Source: JBKPHS01 sp046729975 (lineage in GTDB: Bacteria > Actinomycetota > Thermoleophilia > Solirubrobacterales > Thermoleophilaceae). Taken from it: 14,406 nucleotides of DNA. Positions 1 through 5,876 of the stretch are shown one piece after another; the first letter of the stretch is position 1, and every line of letters starts with the position of its first letter. A model generated the notes under the pieces. The model saw nothing but the letters and a program-made list of their open reading frames with translations, ran no database searches and was not told the DNA's origin. Where the stretch lies: contig JBKPHS010000027.1 in the NCBI GenBank assembly GCA_046729975.1, positions 1 to 14,406 on the forward strand, written 5' to 3'. The position numbers were made by a program, and so were the translations under genes.

Positions 1-1
1 A

Positions 2-400
2 GGGCCCGACGAGGCCGACGACTGCTTCCAGGAGACATTCATCGCCGCGCTGCGCGCCTATCCGCGGCTGCGGCCGGGGTCGAACCTGCGGGCGTGGATC
101 CTGACGATCGCCCACCGCAAGGCGCTCGACTCGCACCGCGCGCGGAGCCGCCGCCCGAAGCCCGTGGCCGAGCTGCCGGAGGCGGTCGCGCCGCCCGACC
201 GAAGCGCCCTGGATGGCGACGCATCGCTCTGGAGGGCGGTTCTCGAGCTGCCGCCCAAGCAGCGCGCCGCGGTTGTTCACCGGTTCGTGAGCGACCTGTC
301 CTACGGCGAGATGGCGGACGTGATGGCGGTCTCCGAGGAGGCCGCCCGGCGAAGCGTCCACGAGGGACTGAAGAAGCTGAGAGTGGGGTGGCAGACGTGA
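2..400 (+). CDS. ECF-type sigma-70 family RNA polymerase sigma factor (5' truncated by window edge)
   Basis: The frame is open from the window edge and gives the last 132 residues of a sigma-70 family factor. Residues 5-50 read as regions 2.2-2.4 (DCFQETFIAALRAY, then NLRAWILTIAHRKALDSHR), which bind core polymerase and the -10 element. Residues 80-127 read as region 4 (LPPKQRAAVVHRF, YGEMADVM, SEEAARRSVHEGLKKLR), a helix-turn-helix that binds the -35 element. The short variable linker and absence of region 3 are typical of ECF (group 4) factors. The first part of region 2 and the start codon lie outside the window. The stop TGA overlaps the start of the next gene by 4 bases (GTGA), so the two are probably translationally coupled. 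No zinc-finger anti-sigma gene follows; an alkyltransferase takes that place. Family call is confident; the regulon cannot be told from here. Confidence 0.93.
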   Translation, partial: GPDEADDCFQETFIAALRAYPRLRPGSNLRAWILTIAHRKALDSHRARSRRPKPVAELPEAVAPPDRSALDGDASLWRAVLELPPKQRAAVVHRFVSDLSYGEMADVMAVSEEAARRSVHEGLKKLRVGWQT

Positions 401-1020
401 ACGACCTCGAGCGAGCGCTGAGGCGCGCAGCCCCGCCGGCCGACGACGAGCGGGCGGAGCGCGCTGCGCGGGCCTTCGCCGAGCGGGCGGCCTCCGAGGG
501 ACTCGCCGACGTGAGCTATGCGGTGATGGACTCGCCGCTCGGCCCGCTGGTGGCCGCCACGACTCCCCGCGGGCTCGTCCGGCTAGCCTACGACTCGAGG
601 CGCCTCGACGACGTTCTCGAGGGGCTGGCCGCGAGGGTGTCGCCGCGCGTCCTCGAGGCGCCCGCACGGCTCGACTCGGTGCGCCGCCAGCTCGACGAGT
701 ACTTCGAGCACCGGCGCGACCGCTTCGACCTACCCCTCGACTGGTCGCTGACCACCGGCTTCACGCAGCGCGTGCTGCGACGCACCGCGCGCATCCCGTA
801 CGGAGACGTCCTCACCTACACCGAGGTCGCTGCGGCAGCCGGCAGCCCGCGCGGCTCACGTGCGGCCGGCAACGCGCTCGGCGCCAACCCGATCCCGATC
901 GTCGTGCCCTGCCACCGCGTGGTGGCGGCAGGGCACAGGGTCGGCGGCTACACCGGCGGGCCCGAGCGCAAGGAGTTCCTGCTGGGGCTCGAGGGCGCGC
1001 TCGAGGGGCTGCGGAAGTAG
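397..1020 (+). CDS. ogt: Methylated-DNA--protein-cysteine S-methyltransferase (O6-alkylguanine repair), with N-terminal extension
   Basis: The product (207 aa from GTG 397) removes alkyl groups from O6-alkylguanine by irreversible transfer to its own cysteine. The C-terminal domain (about 120-203) is intact: FTQRVLRRTARIPYG, the Arg-finger region RGSRAAGNALGANP, and the acceptor motif PCHRV with Cys172. The following Gly-rich RVGGYTGG and ERKEFLL segments also match the family. Residues 38-117 resemble the N-terminal methyltransferase domain. Residues 1-37 (DLERALRRAAPPADDERAERAARAFAERA, split here as a charged Ala-rich helix) are an extra segment that usual Ogt proteins lack. The start is set at GTG 397 because it overlaps the sigma stop as GTGA; GTG 388 in the same frame is an alternative. 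The gene lies between a sigma factor and a DrrAB exporter, suggesting a joint response to alkylating or toxic compounds (inference). Confidence 0.93.
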   Translation: MNDLERALRRAAPPADDERAERAARAFAERAASEGLADVSYAVMDSPLGPLVAATTPRGLVRLAYDSRRLDDVLEGLAARVSPRVLEAPARLDSVRRQLDEYFEHRRDRFDLPLDWSLTTGFTQRVLRRTARIPYGDVLTYTEVAAAAGSPRGSRAAGNALGANPIPIVVPCHRVVAAGHRVGGYTGGPERKEFLLGLEGALEGLRK

Positions 1021-1051
1021 GACCGCCGAGGTCGCTCGTTAGGGTGCGCCC

Positions 1052-2035
1052 GTGCGCTCCCCCTCGAGCAAGCCACCGGCCATCGAGGCACGCTCCCTTA
1101 CGCGGACGTTCAAAGGCGGCGTGGAAGCGGTCAAGGGCATCGACCTCACGGTGCAGGACGACGAGATCTTCGGCTTCCTCGGGCCAAACGGCGCCGGCAA
1201 GACGACCACCGTGAGGATGCTGTGCACCCTGCTTCCACCCACGGCCGGCAGCGCCACCGTGGCCGGAGTCGACGTGCTGGCGGACTCAGCCGAGGTGCGC
1301 AGGCGGATCGGCGTCGCGCTCCAGGACATCGGGCTCGACCCCGTGCAGACCGGCCGCGAGCTGCTCGAGCTCCAGTGCGGCCTGTACGGGATCACGGGCG
1401 ACCGGGCGAAGGCCCGCGCCGAGGAGCTGCTGGAGCTGCTCGGGCTGAGCGACGCCGCGGACCGGCGCACGAAGACCTACTCCGGGGGCATGAGGCGCCG
1501 GCTCGACCTCGCGACTGCGCTCGTCCACTCACCGGCGGTGCTCTTCCTCGACGAGCCCACCACCGGCCTCGACCCGGCGTCGCGCCTGACCGTCTGGGAG
1601 GAGGTCCGCCGCATCAACGCCACGGGCACGACGATCTTCCTCACGACGCAGTACCTGGAGGAGGCGGACCACCTGTGCGATCGCGTGGCGATCATCGACG
1701 CGGGACGCATCGTCGCCGAGGGCACGCCGGAGCGGCTCAAGGAGCAGATGGGACACGACGTCGTCTCGCTCGCTCTCGACGGCGCAAGCGCGAACGTCAC
1801 GAAGACCGCGCTTGGCGGGCTGCCCGGCTTGGAGCGCGTGGTCGAAGAGCCGGACGCGCTGGCGCTCTACGTCGAGAACGGCGCGGGCTCGATCGCCGAG
1901 ATCGTGCGGCGCCTCGACCGGGAACAGATCCAGGTGGGCGCGATAACCGTCGCGCGACCGTCGCTGGACGACGTCTTCCTGCGCGCAACCGGGCGGCGGC
2001 TCGAGGGCGAGGAGCAGGAGGAGACCGCGCCATGA
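1052..2035 (+). CDS. ABC transporter ATP-binding protein, DrrA (daunorubicin resistance) type
   Basis: This 327 aa protein is the nucleotide-binding subunit of an ABC-2 type exporter. Visible motifs are Walker A GPNGAGKTT (44-52), Q-loop Gln91, signature YSGGM (143-147), Walker B VLFLDE ending at Glu168, and D-loop GLD. The switch position reads TTQYLEEAD (198-206), with Gln where many ABC ATPases have His. That is characteristic of the DrrA subfamily. Residues 235-327 form the usual C-terminal regulatory extension of this subfamily. The GTG start at 1052 follows the ogt stop by 31 bases and has only a weak ribosome binding site. The stop overlaps the permease start (ATGA). DrrA relatives drive efflux of hydrophobic drugs or lipids; the substrate here is unknown. 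Confidence 0.95.
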   Translation: MRSPSSKPPAIEARSLTRTFKGGVEAVKGIDLTVQDDEIFGFLGPNGAGKTTTVRMLCTLLPPTAGSATVAGVDVLADSAEVRRRIGVALQDIGLDPVQTGRELLELQCGLYGITGDRAKARAEELLELLGLSDAADRRTKTYSGGMRRRLDLATALVHSPAVLFLDEPTTGLDPASRLTVWEEVRRINATGTTIFLTTQYLEEADHLCDRVAIIDAGRIVAEGTPERLKEQMGHDVVSLALDGASANVTKTALGGLPGLERVVEEPDALALYVENGAGSIAEIVRRLDREQIQVGAITVARPSLDDVFLRATGRRLEGEEQEETAP

Positions 2036-2787
2036 CCGAGGTCCTGCTGCTCGGCCGGCGCGCCGTCCGCGAGGTCACCCGCTATCCCGAGGCCACGATC
2101 CCCGCGCTCTTCATCCCGCTCTTCTTCCTTGCGGTGAACATCGGCCAGGTCTCGAAGACGTTCCCAAGCACGACTCCGTTCCTCGAGGGCCAGGGGTATG
2201 TCGCGTTCCAGCTGCCGGTGTCGCTCATGTTCGCCGTGGCGACCGCCACGTCCGGACTCGCGCTCGTCACCGACATTGACGGTGGCTACTTCGACAAGCT
2301 GCTGGTCGCGCCGATCCGGCGCTCGTCGATCATCTTCGGGCGGCTGGCTGCCGACCTGGTGCGCGGTCTCGGCGGATCCACGCTCGTCCTGTTCGCTGGG
2401 CTCGCCTTCGGCGCTCACATGGAGAGCGGCGTCGCCGGTGCAGTCGTGCTCGTGGTTCTCTCGGCCCTGTTCGGCGTGGCCTACGCGGGCATCGGAATAC
2501 TCGTCGCCCTGCGAACGCGCAACGTTCAGGCGACCAACACGAGCTTCCTGTTCTTCTTCCCGCTGCTCTTCCTGACGCCCAACTTCGTCCCGTTCGACCT
2601 CCTCACGCCGCTCATGGAGGCGCTCGCCCGTGCGAACCCCGTGAGCTATGTGATCGTGGGTCTGCGGTCTCTGGTGATCGAGGGTTGGGACATCGGCAAG
2701 CTCGCGGTCTGCATGGCGGTGATCGTGGTGATGGGCGCCGTGCTCACGGCCCTCTCGCTGAGGGCGATAGCGACCTACGACCGCTGA
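2032..2787 (+). CDS. ABC-2 type permease, DrrB-like
   Basis: This 251 aa membrane subunit starts at ATG 2032, inside the ATGA overlap with the ATPase gene, so the two subunits are coupled. About six hydrophobic segments can be seen (roughly 22-38, 57-79, 108-128, 135-160, 169-188 and 223-245). The cytosolic loop FDKLLVAPIRRSSIIFGR (88-104) is the conserved coupling region of ABC-2 permeases. The C-terminal half carries LTPNFVPFDLL and ANPVSYVIVGLR, both typical of DrrB-family proteins. Length matches the family. A membrane-embedded half-transporter that pairs with the preceding ATPase is the secure reading. The exported molecule cannot be told from the sequence. Confidence 0.94.
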   Translation: MTEVLLLGRRAVREVTRYPEATIPALFIPLFFLAVNIGQVSKTFPSTTPFLEGQGYVAFQLPVSLMFAVATATSGLALVTDIDGGYFDKLLVAPIRRSSIIFGRLAADLVRGLGGSTLVLFAGLAFGAHMESGVAGAVVLVVLSALFGVAYAGIGILVALRTRNVQATNTSFLFFFPLLFLTPNFVPFDLLTPLMEALARANPVSYVIVGLRSLVIEGWDIGKLAVCMAVIVVMGAVLTALSLRAIATYDR

Positions 2788-2798
2788 GCGAGCTGCGC

Positions 2799-2825
2799 GG
2801 TTATCCGCGTACATGACCCGGGTAG
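2799..2825 (+). promoter_or_regulatory. Candidate SigB/SigF-type stress promoter for the 161 aa protein gene
   Basis: GGTT (2799-2802), a 17-base spacer and GGGTAG (2820-2825) resemble the actinobacterial alternative-sigma consensus (GNNT or GTTT, 14-17 bases, GGGTAY). It would put transcription start about 30 bases before ATG 2863. A similar element lies before the - strand operon of the same locus. Caution: CCCG-GG-TAG (2817-2825) can also pair with CTACGGG (2831-2837), so the region could instead be a weak hairpin ending the DrrAB transcript. Confidence 0.4.
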
Positions 2826-2862
2826 CCGCCCTACGGGCAACCCCAACGTATGGAGGAGATCA

Positions 2863-3348
2863 ATGGCCGCCAGGACCAAGAGGAGCTCGTCGCGACCGGC
2901 GAGCAGCCGTAACGGCTCGAAGGCAGGCAGCGCGGGCGCGAACAATCGCCGCTCCAGCTCGGCACGCTCACGCTCCGCATCGAGCTCGCGGGCGAGTCGC
3001 AGCCGCTCGCAGGGCGCCCGCAGCCGTCAGAGCCAGAACGGCCCGACCGGCGCGATCGAGAACGTCGCCGCCAAGGCACGCGACAACGGCGGCGCAATCG
3101 CCAAGGGCGCGTTCGGTGCGATCGCCGGAACCGTCGCCGTCGGGCTGGCGGGCCGCGCGGTGATGAAGCGGGCGCGCCGGCCGCGCGTGCTCGGCGTACC
3201 CGTTCCGCGCGGAATGGTGCCGCGCAAGCTGAGCGTCAAGACCGTCGCGAAGCAGATCGGCGACGTCGCGGACCGGGTCGAGCGCACGAGTGAGGACGTG
3301 CAGAGGGCTAGCGCCCAGGCGAAGCAGCTGAGCAAGACGCTGTCATAG
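2863..3348 (+). CDS. Uncharacterised basic-tailed protein with Gly/Ala hydrophobic helix (paralogue of the 151 aa protein at 5877-6332)
   Basis: I do not recognise a named family. The start ATG 2863 has a strong GGAGGA site at 2852-2857. Of 161 residues, the first 60 or so are almost all Ser, Arg, Ala, Gly, Asn and Lys, a disordered and highly basic tail. Residues 77-100 form a Gly/Ala/Val-rich hydrophobic segment with small-residue spacing, able to be a membrane or helix-packing segment. It is followed by an Arg/Lys patch (RARRPRVLGVPVPRG) and a C-terminal amphipathic helix containing KTVAKQIG (127-134). The order tail, hydrophobic helix, RR-x-LG-x-P-x-P, A-K-x-IG, charged helix is repeated in the - strand 151 aa protein, so the two are paralogues. 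YtxH-like small membrane proteins have a similar outline, but I would not assign it. It converges on the four-gene operon and has a similar stress-type promoter box. Confidence 0.85.
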   Translation: MAARTKRSSSRPASSRNGSKAGSAGANNRRSSSARSRSASSSRASRSRSQGARSRQSQNGPTGAIENVAAKARDNGGAIAKGAFGAIAGTVAVGLAGRAVMKRARRPRVLGVPVPRGMVPRKLSVKTVAKQIGDVADRVERTSEDVQRASAQAKQLSKTLS

Positions 3349-3370
3349 GGCGCGCGCCGCGCGGCGCCCC
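3348..3370. terminator. Candidate bidirectional hairpin between convergent genes
   Basis: The 24 bases between the two convergent stop codons are all G/C apart from the edges. GGGCGC (3348-3353) can pair with GCGCCC (3364-3369), with further internal GC pairing possible. There is no T-tract on either strand, so intrinsic termination is only a suggestion from position and base composition. Confidence 0.3.
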
Positions 3371-3372
3371 GA

Positions 3373-3654
3373 TCAGCGCCGCGTGCCGCGGCCGCGGTCG
3401 TCGGGCGGTGATCCGATCCTGGCGGCTGCGCGCCAGCGCACCCGCACATCACGGTAGGTAACCCCCGGCTCGACCTCGTCGGGCAGATTCTCGCGCTCGC
3501 TCCCCGACACGTCCTCGCGGTTCGGCCCGCCGCTGAAGCTGACCTCGGTGTCCGGAACGCGCTCGAAGCGCAGGCTCTTCGCCTTCACGACGGCCCCGAT
3601 CTCGATGTCCGGCCGCTCGACTCGATCGAGGTCCTCTTCGCCCTTGCGTCCCAT
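3373..3654 (-). CDS. Small acidic hypothetical protein, last gene of the basic-tail operon
   Basis: This 93 aa protein starts at ATG 3654, 8 bases after the stop of the 443 aa gene, with no clear ribosome binding site, so translation is probably coupled. No family is recognised. It has no basic Ser/Arg tail. The core (about 15-75) reads as a folded domain rich in Val, Glu and Arg: IEIGAVVKAKSLRFERV, then SFSGGPNREDVSGSERENLP, then VEPGVTYRDVRVRWRAAARI. This pattern of short beta-like segments with a Ser/Glu/Asn middle does not look like an antisense artefact. Position at the end of the operon and a different composition suggest a partner or regulator of the tailed proteins. Function unknown. 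Confidence 0.7.
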   Translation of the reverse strand: MGRKGEEDLDRVERPDIEIGAVVKAKSLRFERVPDTEVSFSGGPNREDVSGSERENLPDEVEPGVTYRDVRVRWRAAARIGSPPDDRGRGTRR

Positions 3655-3662
3655 TGGCGCGC

Positions 3663-4994
3663 TCAGCCCGGTTGCGCTTCGCGGACGTCCTTGACGGTGA
3701 TCCGGCCTTCGGCGCCGGTGCCCTCGACCGTGGACAGGTCGAGGCCGAGCTCCTGGGCGGCCTTCATCGCGGCTTCGGTGGCGTTGTGCTTCTCGGCGCG
3801 GCGGTGCCGGCGGCGCTCGCCCAGCTGCTTCGTCTTCCGGACGGCGGCGAACCCGAGCTCCTTCGCCTCGTCAGAGGCGGCTGAGCCGATCTCCTGGGCG
3901 ACCGTCTTGACCACCGCCTTGGCGAGAAGCCCCGGGCCGGCGCCATCGGGGCCGCCGCCATCCTGCGGTCCGCCGCCCTGCGGCTGCCCGTCGGGTTGGG
4001 CCTGCTGGACGTCGCCCTGGCCGTCTTGGCCGGGCTGACTCGCAGCCTGGCCGGCGCCGCCCGCTGACTGGCCCAGCCCGCCGGCCGCCTGGCCGAGCTG
4101 GCCCGTCGCCTGGCCGGCGCCCTGCCCGAGCCCGCCCAGACCCTGGCCGATTCCTTCAGCCGCCTGGCCGGCACCCTGGCCGAGACCGCCGACCGCCTGG
4201 CCTGCGCCCTGGCCTGCCTGCCCCAGAGTCTGGCCCACGCCGCCCACGAGTTGGTCGAGGTTGCCCGCGGCTTGGCCGGCGCCCTGCCCCACGTCGCCAA
4301 CGGCCTGGCCGGCTCCCTGTCCCACGTCGCCGACGGCCTGGCCGGCGCCTTGGCCGATATCGCCCACGGCCTGACCTGCGCCCTCACCGATGTCGCCCGT
4401 GGCCTCTCCGGCGCCCTTCCCGACATCCTTCAGCGCCCCCTGGGCGCCCTTCCCGATGTCCTTCGCGGCGTCGCCTGTCTCATCCACGGCCTCACCTGCG
4501 CCCTGGCCGATCTCGGCGACGGCGCGACTGAGTCCCTTCACCAACTCCGGATTGCGGTCGAGGCTCGTCATCAGGCGATCGACGATGGCGGTGACGTGAT
4601 CCAGCCGGGCCTTGAGGACCACCTCCGCCTCGACCCCCTTGATGTCGAGCAGGACCCTGCTGAGGTGCACGTCGAGACCCACGTTGAGCTTGACCAGGTT
4701 CAGCACCTTCGCCTTGAGGGCGACATGCGCGTCGAGGTCGTCGAGCTCAAAGTGGATCGAGTCCACCCTGAGCTCAGGCACGTCGAGCAAGACATCAGGC
4801 GGGCCCGCCGGGTCCTGCTCCTCGCGCTGAACGTAGCGCCGGTACTCGAGGTCGGCGTCGTTTTCCTTGCGCCGGGCCTCCAGCGCCGGGCGCTTTCCGT
4901 TCCCGTCTCGAGCGCTTCCCTTCCCGTTGCGAGACGACGCGCTCTGACCGCGACGCGTGCCCGAGCGCTGCGACTTTGTCGTCTTCTGAGCCAT
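3663..4994 (-). CDS. Basic-tailed, hendecad-repeat protein with C-terminal E3-binding (PSBD)-like domain
   Basis: This 443 aa protein starts at ATG 4994, preceded by GAGGAGG 5 bases upstream and 10 bases after the previous stop. A longer frame back to 5051 overlaps the previous gene and lacks such a site. Layout: basic tail 1-45; conserved domain 66-152 (LRVDSIHFELDDLDAHVAL, VGLDVHLSRVLLDIKGVEAE, LDHVTAIVDRLMTSLDRNPE), shared with the 287 aa protein; Gly/Gln/Ala repeats 162-320, mostly 11-residue GQGAGQAVGDV-type units with some 7-residue units near the end; Gln/Gly/Asp linker 320-355; helix with KTVAQEIG (363-370), a motif also in both small paralogues; basic RRRHRRAEK; and 404-440, ATEAAMKAAQELGLDLS then EGTGAEGRITVKDV, the pattern of the peripheral-subunit-binding domain of 2-oxoacid dehydrogenase E2 proteins. 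No lipoyl or acyltransferase domain is present. Function unknown; a scaffold or coat role is inferred. Confidence 0.9.
   Translation of the reverse strand: MAQKTTKSQRSGTRRGQSASSRNGKGSARDGNGKRPALEARRKENDADLEYRRYVQREEQDPAGPPDVLLDVPELRVDSIHFELDDLDAHVALKAKVLNLVKLNVGLDVHLSRVLLDIKGVEAEVVLKARLDHVTAIVDRLMTSLDRNPELVKGLSRAVAEIGQGAGEAVDETGDAAKDIGKGAQGALKDVGKGAGEATGDIGEGAGQAVGDIGQGAGQAVGDVGQGAGQAVGDVGQGAGQAAGNLDQLVGGVGQTLGQAGQGAGQAVGGLGQGAGQAAEGIGQGLGGLGQGAGQATGQLGQAAGGLGQSAGGAGQAASQPGQDGQGDVQQAQPDGQPQGGGPQDGGGPDGAGPGLLAKAVVKTVAQEIGSAASDEAKELGFAAVRKTKQLGERRRHRRAEKHNATEAAMKAAQELGLDLSTVEGTGAEGRITVKDVREAQPG
4035..4511 (-). repeat. 33-base tandem repeats coding for 11-residue Gly/Gln/Ala units (443 aa protein)
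   Basis: Within the 443 aa gene, degenerate 33-base units can be followed on the DNA, for example with unit boundaries at 4293, 4326, 4359 and 4392. Each codes for a hendecad of the type G-x-G-A-G-x-A-x-G-D-[IV]. In the segment nearest the 3' end of the gene some units shrink to 7 residues (GQGLGGL, GQAAGGL, GQSAGGA). The mixture of 11 and 7 is what an amphipathic or coiled helix would tolerate. Confidence 0.85.
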
Positions 4995-5004
4995 CAACGC
5001 CTCC

Positions 5005-5868
5005 TCATCCCCGGTTCTGGGGCGCGCCGCCCTGCTGGCCGCCCTGCCCAAGGTTCTCGAGTCCCTGCTGAGCGCCCTTGCCGACGCCCTCGACGCCCTG
5101 CTGGGCGCCCTGACCGAGACCCTCGACGCCCTGCTGGGCGCCCTGACCCAGACCCTCTACGCCCTGCTGGGCGCCACGGCCGAGCCCGGCGACTCCCTTT
5201 CCGGCGCCCCGGCCGACGTCCTGCACCGCGCTCTCGGCTCCCTTTCCGGCGCTCTTTACGACGTCGCCTGTGTCCCCGAGAAGATCGTGGGCTCCGCCAC
5301 CGACGTCGCCGAGGGCCTCGCCGACGCTCTGGAGCAATTCCGGGTTGCGGTCGAGCGTCGTGAGGACGCGCGCGAGGATCGCTGTGACGTTGTCCAGACG
5401 GGCCTCCAGCAACGCCTGCGTCTCCACGCCCTGGATGTCGAGCTCGACCTTCCCGAGCCGAACCGCGGCGCCGGCATTGACCTGGACGAAGTGCCCGGCC
5501 TCCGCCAGCACGGCTATGTGGGCCCGCAGGTCATCCAGCTCGAACTTGATCTCGTCGACCTTGACGACCGGCGCGTCGACGTAGACGTCGACCGCCTCGT
5601 GGATCTCGTTGGGATCGATGGTCGAGTAATCCGGCAGGTCCTGGTTCGCGCGCTTGCTCTTGTTGGAGCTGTTTGCCTGGTTGGAGCGCTTCGACTGATT
5701 CGAGCGCTTCCCGCTCGACGAGGCACGGCCGTTGCTGCGGCTTGATTGCGAGCTGCGGTTCGAGCGCGTCGACCCGCCGCTCGAGCGCGAGCCGGCGCTC
5801 TTGGAGCCCGAGCTCCCCGACTTCGACCGGGAACTCCCGGATCGGGACCCGGAATTCGCTCGTGCCAT
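5005..5868 (-). CDS. Basic-tailed, hendecad-repeat protein without PSBD-like domain
   Basis: This 287 aa protein starts at ATG 5868, with AGGAGA about 5 bases upstream that overlaps the previous gene's TAG stop; 8 bases separate the genes. Layout: residues 1-76 are a Ser/Arg/Lys/Asn/Gly tail with no acidic residue. Residues 92-178 are the domain shared with the 443 aa protein (VVKVDEIKFELDDLRAHIA, VRLGKVELDIQGVETQALLE, LDNVTAILARVLTTLDRNPE). Residues 186-276 are 11-residue repeats of the type GQGAQQGVEGL, ending in a short Gln/Gly tail. I recall similar domain-plus-repeat proteins annotated as hypothetical in other actinobacteria but cannot name the family. The long repeats resemble in outline LEA-type or apolipoprotein-type amphipathic hendecads, though they are unusually Gly-rich. 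Function unknown; co-transcribed with the 443, 151 and 93 aa genes. Confidence 0.9.
   Translation of the reverse strand: MARANSGSRSGSSRSKSGSSGSKSAGSRSSGGSTRSNRSSQSSRSNGRASSSGKRSNQSKRSNQANSSNKSKRANQDLPDYSTIDPNEIHEAVDVYVDAPVVKVDEIKFELDDLRAHIAVLAEAGHFVQVNAGAAVRLGKVELDIQGVETQALLEARLDNVTAILARVLTTLDRNPELLQSVGEALGDVGGGAHDLLGDTGDVVKSAGKGAESAVQDVGRGAGKGVAGLGRGAQQGVEGLGQGAQQGVEGLGQGAQQGVEGVGKGAQQGLENLGQGGQQGGAPQNRG
5063..5194 (-). repeat. Near-identical 33-base tandem repeats (287 aa protein)
   Basis: Four consecutive units begin at 5063, 5096, 5129 and 5162 on the + strand (each starting CCCTGCTG), exactly 33 bases apart. They encode GQGAQQGVEGL-type hendecads. The units are much more alike at DNA level than those of the neighbouring 443 aa gene, which suggests recent expansion or homogenisation by slippage or unequal recombination. 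Confidence 0.9.
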
Positions 5869-5876
5869 CTGTTCTC

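Noticed and set aside
1867..2814. 315-codon open frame on the - strand opposite the DrrAB-like genes
   Set aside because: Its translation is a Glu/Arg/His-rich string with no family pattern, wholly antisense to a clear ATPase C-terminus and permease; a product of GC-rich codon bias.
2863..3348. Gas vesicle structural protein
   Set aside because: No GvpA-type sequence is present anywhere in the window; resemblance is limited to a generic basic tail plus hydrophobic helix.
3663..4994. Dihydrolipoamide acyltransferase (E2) gene fragment
   Set aside because: Only the subunit-binding-like domain is present; no lipoyl domain and no catalytic acyltransferase domain, and the rest of the protein is repeats.
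4251..5363. 370-codon + strand frame opposite the repeat proteins
   Set aside because: It mirrors the 33-base repeats and turns into an Arg/Pro string; the - strand frames have ribosome binding sites and a shared domain.
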